From the NCBI RefSeq assembly GCF_900250075.1, contig NZ_LT977070.1, positions 3,304,480 to 3,368,479 of the forward strand: DNA of 64,000 nucleotides, given 5' to 3'. This document shows, in pieces, positions 55,707 through 64,000 of the stretch (the first letter of the stretch is position 1; each line of letters begins with the position of its first letter). Under the pieces are notes generated by a model. It was not told the origin of the DNA, did not search any database, and saw only the letters and a list, made by a program, of their open reading frames with translations. Origin of the DNA: Cupriavidus taiwanensis. Its GTDB lineage: Bacteria > Pseudomonadota > Gammaproteobacteria > Burkholderiales > Burkholderiaceae. Made by a program: the position numbers and the translations under genes.

Positions 55707-56932
55707 GGCTTGCCTCCCGCCGTGGCGACGCCGGACGCCGGCGTCGGCGCCGGTGCGGGTGCGGGTGCGGCCGCCACGCCGCTGGCCGCGGCGGGCGCGG
55801 CAGCTGGCCCGGCCTGCACCGCCTTGACAGGCGCCCCGGGCGCCAGCCGCAGCGTGCCGCTCACCGCGACCCGTTCACCCGGTTTCAGCCCGGATCGCAC
55901 CACCCAGTTGTCGCCGGTCCACTCCCCCACGTCCACCACCCGCTGCTGCGCCTTGTTGTCAGGACCGATCACCCAGACCGCCTGGCCGCGCTGGGTCTGC
56001 ACGATCGCGTCCTGGGGCACGGCGATGGCCTTGGCGCGCTTGGCGCCATGCACCTTTACGCGCACGAACTGGCCGGGCCGCAGGACGCCTTCCGGGTTGG
56101 ACACCTCCGCGCGGACCAGGTAGGTGCCGGTATCCGCGCTGAACGACGCGTCGGCAAAGGCGATGCGCCCGTGGTTGGGGAATGACTTGCCGTCCGCCAG
56201 CACGATCACGACATCGAACGCATCCTGCTCCGGGAACTTGATGGCGCCCGATTCGCGCTCGGTGCGCATCTTCAGGACTTCGTTCTCGGACAGGCTGAAA
56301 TTGACCCACATCGGATCCAGCTTGGCCACATAGGTAAGCAGGCTGTTGGTGGTGTCGATATAAGAGCCGGCCTGCCGCTTGGCAAAGCTGGACAGCCCCG
56401 CCACCGGCGACTTGATCGTCGTATAGCTCAGGTTGAGCCTCGCACTGATCACGTTGGCGCGTGCCCCTTCCACGGCGGCGGCCGCGGCCTGGGCCTTGCC
56501 GGTGGCGTCATCGAGGTCGCGCTGGCTGAGGGCGTTGCGCTCGGCCAGCGGGCGCACGCGCTTGAGGTCGGCCTGGGCCGTCACCAGGCGCGCCTGCTGC
56601 TGCGCCAGCTCTGCCTCAGCGGCCTGCAGGGTTGCCTCGAACGGCTTGCGATCCATCAGAAACAGGGTCTCGCCGGCCTTGACCAGTGCGCCTTCGGTAT
56701 AGACGCGCTTGTCCAGGAAGCCATTCACCCGGGCCCGGATTTCCACCTGCTGCGAGCTCTGCGTCTGCCCGACAAAGTCGAACACGATCGGCACATCGCG
56801 CAGCGCCACTGTCATGACTCCGACCTCGGCTGCGGGCGGCGCGGCCGGCGCGGCTTTCTCCTTGCCGCATCCGGCCAGTGCCAGGACAGGAAGCAGCCAT
56901 AGCGCGCCGCGCCAGTTGAACACGCTTTTCAC
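55703..56932 (-). CDS. RND efflux periplasmic adaptor (MFP) lipoprotein
   Basis: The 409-residue adaptor links the pump to the outer-membrane channel. The N-terminus is a lipoprotein signal ([12 protein letters not shown], Cys22). It then shows the lipoyl half [40 protein letters not shown], a helical hairpin, the second lipoyl half [16 protein letters not shown] and beta-barrel [14 protein letters not shown]. The C-terminal 40 residues are Ala/Pro repeats. Start GTG at 56932 is chosen because no ATG precedes the signal; a second GTG lies 9 bases later. It is first in the operon; no regulator gene is adjacent. Confidence 0.92.
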   Translation of the reverse strand: MKSVFNWRGALWLLPVLALAGCGKEKAAPAAPPAAEVGVMTVALRDVPIVFDFVGQTQSSQQVEIRARVNGFLDKRVYTEGALVKAGETLFLMDRKPFEATLQAAEAELAQQQARLVTAQADLKRVRPLAERNALSQRDLDDATGKAQAAAAAVEGARANVISARLNLSYTTIKSPVAGLSSFAKRQAGSYIDTTNSLLTYVAKLDPMWVNFSLSENEVLKMRTERESGAIKFPEQDAFDVVIVLADGKSFPNHGRIAFADASFSADTGTYLVRAEVSNPEGVLRPGQFVRVKVHGAKRAKAIAVPQDAIVQTQRGQAVWVIGPDNKAQQRVVDVGEWTGDNWVVRSGLKPGERVAVSGTLRLAPGAPVKAVQAGPAAAPAAASGVAAAPAPAPAPTPASGVATAGGKP

Positions 56933-57182
56933 AGGACCCCCCAACCAGAAATTTGTTGCGTTGCCGTAGCGCGGCCGAAGCGACCGGCGTTGCAGTCGCC
57001 CGGCCCACCGGGTGCACCTTTGCCCACCCCTTTCCTCCGGCAGAGTAAGGCCGGGCCCAGTCAGCGCCAATTCAATCTTTCTTGCGCACGTATTAAGTCC
57101 TTTCGAGCCGCGTCACGCGCGCGCCATCCCTTTGTTCTGCGCCCGCCGTGCCGTGTCCGGACAACTATCGCCGCCGCGGCGA

Positions 57183-59597
57183 TCAGCGCCGGAACCCGCC
57201 ATGAAAGCCACCACCGCGCAAACCCCGGCCGCCGAATCCGCCCCCCATGCCGCCACCCATGCCGCCGCGCCCTTGCCACTGCTGCGCGGCTGCGCTGAAG
57301 CGCCGCTGCCCCAGCTCGCGCGCCTGGCGCTGCTGGTCCAGCCGGCCGGTGACATCGTTGCCGGGCTGTACCGGCTCCCAGCCGCCGGGGGTGTGCTTTT
57401 GCCAGCCGTTGTCGGTGTGCTGATACACGGAGCCGTCGTGGCCGGCATATACGTTGCCGTTGTTCCACACCACCGCGTTGTTCTTGTCCGGGTTGGCGAC
57501 GAAGCCGCGGCTGCCGGCTGTGTGCTGGCCGGTCTGCGTATTGCCGGCAATGCCCGCCTCGGCCGCGCCGACGCGGCCGGTCTGGGCGTTGTAGCCCGCC
57601 GCCTGCCGCCCCGCCGCATAGTCGCCGGTGTAAGTGTTGCCGGCCACGCCGCCGCGCGCCGCGCCTTCGCGCCCGGTCGACGGGTTGGCGAAGGCGCCCT
57701 GGCGGCCGGCCGCATAGTTGCCGGAATAGGGATTGAACGCGGCGCCGCGGCTGCCCTGGTAGCGCGCGCCGGTGGCGGGGTTGTAGCCGGCGCCCGCGGT
57801 GCCGCGCCATTCGGTGCCGGTCCAGGCGTTCCAGCCCTGCGCGTGCGTCACCGTACCCTGGCCCCAGCGGCCGTAGAAGTTGGCCTGGTTCACGTTGACG
57901 TAGTTCCAGTTGTACGGGCCGCCCCACCAGTATGGGCCCCAGTACGGCGAGGCCGCGCCCCAGAACGCGCCCGCGGCGAAGCCGAAGGCAAAGCCCTCGG
58001 CCAGGCCGATGCCGAAGCCGGCGCCGTAGCCATAGGTAACCGGATAGCCGTAGTAGACCGCGCCCACGTAGGGGGGATAGACATAGCCCGTGCCGTAGAC
58101 CACGGTGCCGTCGGCACTCACCACCACCCCCATGTAGCCGGGCGTGTAGCCCACCACCACGGTCTGCGGCGTGACGGCATAGATACGCACGTAGGTGACG
58201 TAGTACACCGGCGAGGTCGGCGGGATGGTATAGATCGCCGACGGCACCTCGGTGGCCACCTGCCACGGGCCGGCGGGCGCCGGCGCCGTGAACCAGACGC
58301 CGTTGGCCACCGCGTAGTAGTGGCTGCCATCGACCTCGATCACCGGCGTGCCGGTATTGATCGCGTAGCTGAGCGAAGTGCCGGTGATCGGCACGAAATG
58401 CGGCGCGCCGTCATACGCCACCGTCAGGCTGGCCTTGCTGCGCGACACCGTGGCGGTCTGCGGGATGGTGGCGGCGATCTCGGCCTCGCGCGCCTGCGGC
58501 GTGCCGGGCACGGAGACCAGCACATTGGCCTTGGGATCGGTGGGCGGGATGCGGGCAAAGTCGGGCGGCAGCCGGCTGCCCGGCACGTACTGCCACGGCC
58601 CGGTCAGCATCGGCGCGCGGAACCAGCGCCCCGAGACCAGCACGTAATACTGGTTGGCGGCCGGATCGACGAAGACCGCGTGGTCGGCGTTGGCCATGGT
58701 CAGCAGGCTGACGCCGCTGACCGGCGCCATCTGCGGCGCGCCGCTGGTCACCACCAGCTCGGTCGGCTGGGTGGCAAAGAGGATGGCCGGGGCGCGGGCG
58801 GGGCGCTTGCCGTCGGCGGGCAGCATCGTGTCGGGCTTCATGCTGGCGGCCGCCTTGCCGGCCGCGCTCTCCAGCGCCTTGGGCACGGTCGTCATCACTT
58901 CCCAGGCGCCGCCGGCGGATTCCGAGCGATACCAGTAGCCGGCCACCTTCAGCCATAGCTCGCCGTCAGCCGCGCGCAGCAGCAGCGCGCGGCTGTTCAG
59001 CGCGCGCTCGTACGACGTCCCCGGCACGGTACGCCAGGCGGGCTCGCCATCGACCAGCACCAGCAGCGTCGGCGTGGTGGCGAACAGGATCTGCGGCGCG
59101 TCATTGCGCACCGCGACGCGGCCGGCTTTCGCGATTTGCTGCGACACCGCGTAGCTGGCCTGCAGCTGGTCCAGCGGCACCGTCAGCCCGTTGGCCGGCA
59201 GACGCGACACCAGCGACTGGCGCACGCGGTCGGCGGCGTCGGGCTGCGTGGGCACTTCGACGCTGTCGACCGTGATGCGGCTCAGCTGCACCAGCCCGGA
59301 GGGCTTGTCGATATCGCCGGTGGCCGAGAAATGGACCACGCCGTAGGTCGGCGAGCCCGTCTTGTCGCCCACCGCCACCGCGGCGCGTCCGGACAGGCGG
59401 TTGCCGTCCCAGGTCTCGATCTGGGGCTGGTACAGCTCGATATGGTCGGGGGCCGCATCAAAGTTGCGCGGCCAGGTCAGGGGTGCCGTGGCCACCGCCG
59501 ACGACTTCTCCGGCGTGGCGGCCTGCGCGGCGAGCGGGGCCAGCGCCAGCCAGGCCGCCGCGATCAGCGCGCTGGTCTGCTTCATCCGAAACGACAT
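57183..59597 (-). CDS. Large exported protein with Gly/Tyr-rich middle and C-terminal TG repeats
   Basis: The 804-residue product has a signal peptide (MKQTSALIAAAWLALAPLAAQA). Residues about 40-470 carry repeated units with LFATTPTLLVLVDGEP, ILFATQPTELVVTSGAPQ and PHFVPITGTSLSYAINT, each followed by a YWYRSES- or RWFRAP-like Trp/Tyr segment, so a four-fold beta repeat is likely. A Tyr/Gly-rich hydrophobic stretch follows (PPYVGAVYYGYPVTYGYGAG). Residues 610-720 carry imperfect repeats with TG or SG (YNPATGARYQG, FNPYSGNYAAGRQG, FANPSTGREG). Similar proteins are, from memory, annotated as carbohydrate-binding family V/XII in Burkholderiaceae, with no proven function. Start 59597 gives the signal peptide. 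Confidence 0.75.
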   Translation of the reverse strand: MSFRMKQTSALIAAAWLALAPLAAQAATPEKSSAVATAPLTWPRNFDAAPDHIELYQPQIETWDGNRLSGRAAVAVGDKTGSPTYGVVHFSATGDIDKPSGLVQLSRITVDSVEVPTQPDAADRVRQSLVSRLPANGLTVPLDQLQASYAVSQQIAKAGRVAVRNDAPQILFATTPTLLVLVDGEPAWRTVPGTSYERALNSRALLLRAADGELWLKVAGYWYRSESAGGAWEVMTTVPKALESAAGKAAASMKPDTMLPADGKRPARAPAILFATQPTELVVTSGAPQMAPVSGVSLLTMANADHAVFVDPAANQYYVLVSGRWFRAPMLTGPWQYVPGSRLPPDFARIPPTDPKANVLVSVPGTPQAREAEIAATIPQTATVSRSKASLTVAYDGAPHFVPITGTSLSYAINTGTPVIEVDGSHYYAVANGVWFTAPAPAGPWQVATEVPSAIYTIPPTSPVYYVTYVRIYAVTPQTVVVGYTPGYMGVVVSADGTVVYGTGYVYPPYVGAVYYGYPVTYGYGAGFGIGLAEGFAFGFAAGAFWGAASPYWGPYWWGGPYNWNYVNVNQANFYGRWGQGTVTHAQGWNAWTGTEWRGTAGAGYNPATGARYQGSRGAAFNPYSGNYAAGRQGAFANPSTGREGAARGGVAGNTYTGDYAAGRQAAGYNAQTGRVGAAEAGIAGNTQTGQHTAGSRGFVANPDKNNAVVWNNGNVYAGHDGSVYQHTDNGWQKHTPGGWEPVQPGNDVTGRLDQQRQARELGQRRFSAAAQQWQGRGGMGGGMGGGFGGRGLRGGGFHGGFRR

Positions 59598-59875
59598 GGG
59601 GTTTCTCCGGGAGGGCGCCGCCTGCCGGCTGCCGGCTGCCGGCAGGATGCGGGCAGGATGCTGCACAACAGGCGGCCCATTGCGCGAATCTAAATTAGCC
59701 CTTCAAGCCGAACAATCCGAATTGAAAACATTCAGGATCCGCCAGAAAAAAGACAGATCAGAGGCGGGCGCCGGCCCAGCGGGTGCGCATCTTGCATCGC
59801 CTGCGCCCTCCGCCGCGGCCCTTGAAGCGGTCCGTCGCGGCCTCATCTCTTGGCACTCCACCCCGGCCCACGCCC

Positions 59876-61021
59876 ATGCCTCCACGCACCACCATCCTGA
59901 CCGCTGCGTTCGTCACGGCCCTGCTGCACGGCTATATCGGGCTGCGCCTGCTGCCGGCGATGCCGGTACCGATGGCGGTCAAGGCGCTGGGGGTAGCCTG
60001 GCTGGCGCTATCCTGCGCACTGCTGCCGGCCGGACTGCTGGCGCGGCGCGTCAGCCAGCCCTGGTCGGACCTGGTGTCCTGGGTCGGCATGCTCGCCATG
60101 GGATTCTTCTCATCGCTGCTGGTGCTGACGCTGGTACGCGACGTGGCCCTCGCCGCCGCCTGGCTGGCGGGGCAACTGCTTGGCTGGCGCGCGCCCGGCC
60201 TGGCCGCCGGCAGCGCCGTGGCAGTGCCGCTGCTGGCATTGCTGGTCACGCTGGCCGGTTATGTCAATGCGCGCCGCCTGGCGCGCGTGGTCGAGGTCGA
60301 CGTGCCGGTGCAGGGCCTGCCCGATGCGCTGCACGGCTTCACCATCGCCCAGATCAGCGACATCCATGTCGGCCCCACGATCAAGCGGCCTTACCTCGAC
60401 CGCATCGTCGACCGCGTCAACAGCCTGCAAGCGGACGCCGTCGCCATCACGGGCGACCTGGTCGACGGCACCGTGCGCGAACTGTCGGCTCACACCGCGC
60501 CGCTGGCCCGGCTGCAGGCGCGCCATGGCACCTACTTCGTCACCGGCAACCACGAGTACTATTCCGGCGCACAGCCGTGGATCGACGAGCTGCGCCGCCT
60601 GGGCGTGCGCGTGCTGATGAACGAACACGTGGTGCTGCACCATGACGGCGACGCGCTGGTGCTGGGCGGCGTCACCGACTATTCCGCCGGCCGCTTCCAC
60701 GAAAGCCATCGCAGCGACCCGCAGCGCGCCATCGCCGGCGCCCCCGCCGATGCCGGCGTACGCGTGTTGCTGGCCCACCAGCCACGCACCGCGCCCGCGG
60801 CGGCGCAAGCGGGTTTCGACCTGCAGCTGTCGGGACATACCCACGGCGGCCAGTTCTGGCCGTGGAACCTGTTCGTGCCGATGCAGCAGCCCTACACCGC
60901 GGGCCTGGTGCGGCATGGCTCGCTGTGGATCTATATCAGCCGTGGTACTGGATATTGGGGCCCGCCGAAGCGGTTCGGGGCGCCGTCGGAGATTACGCGG
61001 GTGAGGTTGGTGCGGGGGTAA
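59876..61021 (+). CDS. Membrane-anchored calcineurin-like metallophosphoesterase
   Basis: The 381-residue protein has an N-terminal hydrophobic region with about four membrane segments (residues 5-130) and a C-terminal phosphoesterase domain. The dimetal motifs are present: QISDIHVGP, ITGDLVDG, VTGNHEYYSG, LLAHQP and SGHTHGGQFWPWN. This matches the YkuE/YaeI-type group, which acts on phospholipid-like or UDP-sugar-lipid substrates in some members. ATG 59876 begins MPPRTTILTAAFVTALLHG, directly before the first membrane segment; the longer start at 59783 adds a basic extension. The substrate is unknown. Confidence 0.9.
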   Translation: MPPRTTILTAAFVTALLHGYIGLRLLPAMPVPMAVKALGVAWLALSCALLPAGLLARRVSQPWSDLVSWVGMLAMGFFSSLLVLTLVRDVALAAAWLAGQLLGWRAPGLAAGSAVAVPLLALLVTLAGYVNARRLARVVEVDVPVQGLPDALHGFTIAQISDIHVGPTIKRPYLDRIVDRVNSLQADAVAITGDLVDGTVRELSAHTAPLARLQARHGTYFVTGNHEYYSGAQPWIDELRRLGVRVLMNEHVVLHHDGDALVLGGVTDYSAGRFHESHRSDPQRAIAGAPADAGVRVLLAHQPRTAPAAAQAGFDLQLSGHTHGGQFWPWNLFVPMQQPYTAGLVRHGSLWIYISRGTGYWGPPKRFGAPSEITRVRLVRG

Positions 61022-61070
61022 TTAGGAAACTGCCGTAGAAGGCGAAGACATTGCGCGGGCATGGCGCAGT

Positions 61071-61104
61071 AAAAAACCCCGCTCATGTGAGTTGGGGCTC
61101 TTGT
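61071..61104. terminator. Bidirectional terminator between metallophosphoesterase and PRTase genes
   Basis: AAAAAA at 61071 is followed by CCCC-G-CTCA-TG-TGAG-TT-GGGG and then CTCTTGTTT. The stem has CCCC/GGGG and CTCA/TGAG arms, and T-runs suit both strands. It lies between two convergent genes. Confidence 0.7.
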
Positions 61105-61132
61105 TTGTAGCGCGGATTCTGCATGCTCATCG

Positions 61133-61990
61133 CTACCGGCGGTCGGGGCCCTTGCGCTTTACTTGCCCTTCAGGTTCATCGAGCTGAATGCCTTTCGCGC
61201 CAAGTCGGAGATACGTTTCTTGTTCCGCCTTAGCTCGGCGATTTCGGATCTCGTCAGATGTACGGAAACCGATGAGGTATCCCGCTTCATCCGCGGTGAG
61301 GGCGTGGGTGGCAATGCCGAAGATCTTGCGGATTTCATCGCCATACCTCCTTTCCAGTTCACGAATTACCCTGCCGGGTGCCATCAGTCTACCAGAGCGC
61401 CCTGCGCACACGAGGACGATTGCTGCGATCACGCCGCCACCGTGACATTGAATATAGTTGGCAAGCTCGGCTAGCGTGCCCCCCATTGTAGTAACGTCGT
61501 CGACCAGCACATAACGCCCATCTGGCACGACATATCCGGAAAAGCTAGCGCGCAGATTCAGCCGCTCCATTGGGTCTGCGCCGGTGTGGAATACCTTGGT
61601 CGTCTGCACGATGGTTTCATCGACTGATCCGTCCAGGACATGGTGTAAATACATTGCCAGCACTTGCGGGATGGCATTCTCGCCTGCGGCTTCTTTGGCA
61701 TGGGGCGCGACGAAGATGCATGAACGTGGAAAGGCTTCGTCGAGCAACCTTGTCACCAGCGGCGGTGCAAGGTCGGCAATCAGCTGTATTGCCGCTTCGG
61801 CGCTGCCGGCTTTGGCACCCTTGTAGCTCGGATGCGCCTTCAGTTCGGCATCGGACCGATAGAGGAAAAATGGCGAATCGACCGTCCCCGGAAACGGGTA
61901 CTCGCGATCCTGTCGAACCTCGAATGGCAGCCGCCTTCGGTGACGTCCAGGTAGCCGCTTTAGAACGAAGAGGTGGATTGACTTTCGCAT
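61133..61990 (-). CDS. Orphan phosphoribosyltransferase-fold protein, lower GC than its surroundings
   Basis: The 285-residue product has the type I PRTase PRPP loop YVLVDDVTTMGGTLAELANY (about residues 160-179). Preceding segments are FVAPHAKEAAGENAIPQVLA and VFHTGADPMERLNLRASFSGYVV. Residues 1-40 are very basic. The C-terminal 60 residues (FRTSDEIRNRRAKAEQETYLRLGAKG onwards) are charged. I cannot match it to a purine, pyrimidine or ComF enzyme. Base composition here is visibly lower in GC than on either side, which suggests transfer. It stands alone between a terminator and ettA. The start is at 61990. Function unknown. Confidence 0.75.
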   Translation of the reverse strand: MRKSIHLFVLKRLPGRHRRRLPFEVRQDREYPFPGTVDSPFFLYRSDAELKAHPSYKGAKAGSAEAAIQLIADLAPPLVTRLLDEAFPRSCIFVAPHAKEAAGENAIPQVLAMYLHHVLDGSVDETIVQTTKVFHTGADPMERLNLRASFSGYVVPDGRYVLVDDVTTMGGTLAELANYIQCHGGGVIAAIVLVCAGRSGRLMAPGRVIRELERRYGDEIRKIFGIATHALTADEAGYLIGFRTSDEIRNRRAKAEQETYLRLGAKGIQLDEPEGQVKRKGPDRR

Positions 61991-62076
61991 CCACCAAACC
62001 TATCCGGCATCACACTAATGCCAAAGGTCTGGCGACGTGTTTCAGAATTTTCGACAGCGCATACAGCCAGCACCAT

Positions 62077-62101
62077 AAAAAAACCAGGCCCACAGGCCTG
62101 G
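62077..62101 (-). terminator. Rho-independent terminator of ettA
   Basis: On the minus strand CCAGGCC, a 4-base loop and GGCCTGG are followed by TTTTTTT (plus-strand A-run at 62077-62083). It lies 25 bases after the ettA stop codon. Confidence 0.85.
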
Positions 62102-62125
62102 CTCTCTTGCTTGCTCAGCAGTGCC

Positions 62126-63793
62126 TCACCGCACAATCGGCTTGTACCGGATCCGCTTCGGCTTGGCCCCTTCCTCACCCAGCCGCTTCTTCTTGTCCGC
62201 CTCGTATTCCTGGTAGTTGCCGGGGAAGAACTCCACATGCGAGTCGCCCTCGAACGCCAGGATGTGCGTGGCGATCCGGTCCAGGAACCAGCGGTCGTGC
62301 GAGATCACCATCACGCAGCCGGCGAACTCCAGCAGCGCGTCTTCCAGCGCGCGCAGCGTTTCGACGTCGAGGTCGTTGGACGGTTCGTCCAGCAGCAGCA
62401 CGTTGCCGCCGGCGATCAGCGTCTTGGCCATGTGCAGGCGGCCGCGTTCGCCGCCCGACAGCGTGCCGACCTGCTTCTGCTGGTCGCCGCCCTTGAAGTT
62501 GAAGCGGCCGATATAGGCGCGCGACGGGGTTTCGTAGCGGCCCACGGTCAGCACGTCGGCGCCGCCCGAGATCTCCTCGAACACGGTCTTGGTGCCGTCC
62601 AGCGCGTCGCGGCTCTGGTCGACAAAGGCCATCTTCACGGTCGGCCCGATCTTGATCTCGCCGCTGTCCGGCTGTTCCTTGCCCGTGAGCATCTTGAAGA
62701 AGGTCGACTTGCCGGCGCCGTTCGGGCCGATGATGCCGACGATGGCGCCCGGCGGCACCTTGAAGCTCAGGTTCTCGATCAGCATGCGGTCGCCGAAGCC
62801 CTTGCTGACGTTGTCGAACTCGATCACTTCGTTGCCCAGGCGCTCACCCACCGGGATGAAGATTTCCTGGGTTTCGTTGCGCTTCTGGTATTCCTGGCTG
62901 TTCAGTTCATCGAAGCGGGCCAGGCGCGCCTTGGACTTGGCCTGGCGGCCCTTGGGGTTCTGGCGCACCCACTCCAGTTCCTTGTGCAGCGCCTTCTGGC
63001 GCGCCGATTCGCTGGCCTCTTCCTGCTTCAGGCGCGCTTCCTTCTGGTCCAGCCACGAGCTGTAGTTGCCCTTCCAGGGGATGCCGTGGCCGCGGTCCAG
63101 TTCGAGGATCCACTCGGCGGCGTTGTCGAGGAAGTAGCGGTCGTGGGTCACGGCCACCACGGTGCCGGGGAAGCGCGTCAGGAACTGCTCCAGCCAGTCG
63201 ACCGATTCGGCATCCAGGTGGTTGGTCGGTTCGTCGAGCAGCAGCATGTCGGGGCGCGACAGCAGCAGGCGGCACAGCGCCACGCGGCGCTTTTCACCGC
63301 CGGAAAGATGTTCGATCTTTGCATCCCACGGCGGCAGGCGCAGCGCGTCGGCGGCGATTTCCAGCTGCAGTTCGACGTTGTTGCCGTCGCTGGCGGCGAG
63401 GATGGCTTCGTACTTGGCCTGGTCGGCGGCGAGCGCGTCGAAGTCGGCGTCCGGCTCGGCATAGGCCGCGTAGATCTCGTCGAGCTTCTTGCGCGCCTCG
63501 AACACGCCGCCCAGCGCCTCCTCGACTGACTCGCGCACGGTCTGCTCGGGGTTGAGTTGCGGCTCCTGCGGCAGGTAGCCGATGTTCAGGTTCGGCATCG
63601 GCGTGGCCTCGCCCTCGATTTCCTTGTCGAGGCCGGCCATGATCTTGAGCAGCGTGGACTTGCCCGAGCCGTTCAGGCCGAGCACGCCGATCTTGGCGCC
63701 CGGGAAGAACGACAGCGAGATGTCCTTCAGGATGTGACGCTTGGGCGGAACGATCTTGCCCACGCGGTTCATGGTGAAAACGTACTGTGCCAT
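62126..63793 (-). CDS. ettA: Energy-dependent translational throttle protein EttA (ABC-F)
   Basis: EttA binds the ribosomal E site and gates the first peptide bond according to the ATP/ADP ratio. The 555-residue protein has two ABC ATPase domains: Walker [19 protein letters not shown] and [14 protein letters not shown], signatures [16 protein letters not shown] and [16 protein letters not shown], and Walker [15 protein letters not shown] and [14 protein letters not shown]. Between the domains lies the arm/linker with basic residues ([20 protein letters not shown]) and [18 protein letters not shown]. No membrane segment is present. The start at 63793 gives [19 protein letters not shown], as in relatives. 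Confidence 0.96.
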   Translation of the reverse strand: MAQYVFTMNRVGKIVPPKRHILKDISLSFFPGAKIGVLGLNGSGKSTLLKIMAGLDKEIEGEATPMPNLNIGYLPQEPQLNPEQTVRESVEEALGGVFEARKKLDEIYAAYAEPDADFDALAADQAKYEAILAASDGNNVELQLEIAADALRLPPWDAKIEHLSGGEKRRVALCRLLLSRPDMLLLDEPTNHLDAESVDWLEQFLTRFPGTVVAVTHDRYFLDNAAEWILELDRGHGIPWKGNYSSWLDQKEARLKQEEASESARQKALHKELEWVRQNPKGRQAKSKARLARFDELNSQEYQKRNETQEIFIPVGERLGNEVIEFDNVSKGFGDRMLIENLSFKVPPGAIVGIIGPNGAGKSTFFKMLTGKEQPDSGEIKIGPTVKMAFVDQSRDALDGTKTVFEEISGGADVLTVGRYETPSRAYIGRFNFKGGDQQKQVGTLSGGERGRLHMAKTLIAGGNVLLLDEPSNDLDVETLRALEDALLEFAGCVMVISHDRWFLDRIATHILAFEGDSHVEFFPGNYQEYEADKKKRLGEEGAKPKRIRYKPIVR

Positions 63794-63942
63794 GGGTGCG
63801 TGTTGGTGATGGTGCTGGAGTAGGTGCGGGAATGGCGGAGTGTATCAGGCACGCCGGCGCGCGCAGCCTGGGCCCGGCCAGCTTTGGCCTCCGCCGGTAC
63901 AATCACAGGTTCGTCTTTCCGCTGATTTTTCAAGCCATCGCC

Positions 63943-64000
63943 ATGAGCAAACCCGCCCTGACCCTGAAGTTCAAGTGCAAGAAGTGCACCAAACCCGTCA
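63943..64000 (+). CDS. Start of a CxxC-containing protein, cut by window end
   Basis: ATG 63943 opens a frame of 19 complete codons before the window ends. The visible residues, MSKPALTLKFKCKKCTKPV, contain a Cys-Lys-Lys-Cys pair, which looks like half of a zinc ribbon. TACAAT at 63898 may be its -10 box. The family cannot be identified from this fragment. Confidence 0.55.
   Translation, partial: MSKPALTLKFKCKKCTKPV

Overview
The window is a dense, GC-rich stretch of bacterial chromosome (roughly two-thirds G+C by eye) with almost no non-coding space. Gene content and order fit a Burkholderiaceae betaproteobacterium, most likely Cupriavidus or Ralstonia: the block hemA-prfA-prmC-grxD-ubiX, the block apaG-rpe-gph-trpEGDC, a Bug-type solute receptor, phenylacetate genes with a TetR-type operator, and many alanine-rich exported proteins. 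The genus is inferred from family knowledge, not from a search. I see no phage, insertion sequence, CRISPR array, rRNA or tRNA.

Layout. 0.2-3.4 kb: an enoyl-CoA hydratase and a polar amino-acid ABC importer (receptor, permease, ATPase; minus strand). 3.6-6.3 kb: paaG-paaI-paaK behind a perfect TetR-type palindrome. 6.4-8.3 kb: mltA, a small membrane protein and apaG. 8.6-14.5 kb: rpe-gph, then a 437-base leader and trpE-trpG-trpD-trpC. The leader encodes a 28-residue peptide with three Trp codons and competing stems, which is a transcription attenuator layout. 14.5-16.2 kb: CYTH protein, ung and acylphosphatase. 16.4-19.5 kb: a NitT/TauT-type ABC transporter (fused permease plus ATPase with an extra C-terminal domain) lacking a local receptor. 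19.5-27.1 kb, minus strand: FUSC membrane protein, M61 peptidase, AcuI-type reductase, DsbC and a UbiH-family hydroxylase. 27.4-29.0 kb: a small exported repeat protein, then ychF. 29.1-31.8 kb: a DUF2157/DUF4401/GDYXXLXY membrane trio. 31.9-38.3 kb: MTA/SAH nucleosidase, GlsB-like protein, hemA, prfA, an Ala-rich lipoprotein, prmC, grxD and ubiX.

38.6-42.8 kb is a lysine-catabolic locus: an ALDH7-type semialdehyde dehydrogenase overlapping a lysine 6-dehydrogenase-like gene, a divergent Lrp/AsnC regulator, and a DapB paralogue whose catalytic His-His pair is replaced. 42.8-48.9 kb: an exported protein, a ClC channel, a Bug receptor, an acyl-CoA synthetase and a divergent LysR regulator. 49.0-50.9 kb: an HxlR regulator with a long palindromic operator, overlapping a MATE exporter. 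51.1-56.9 kb: a complete RND efflux operon. 57.2-59.6 kb: a large exported repeat-bearing protein. 59.9-61.0 kb: a membrane-anchored metallophosphoesterase. 61.1-62.0 kb: an orphan phosphoribosyltransferase-fold gene of lower GC, probably acquired by transfer. 62.1-63.8 kb: ettA. The window ends inside a CxxC-containing gene.

The strongest candidates for a second look are the trp attenuator, the altered DapB paralogue beside the lysine genes, the tandem TDGA-repeat protein and the lower-GC phosphoribosyltransferase gene.
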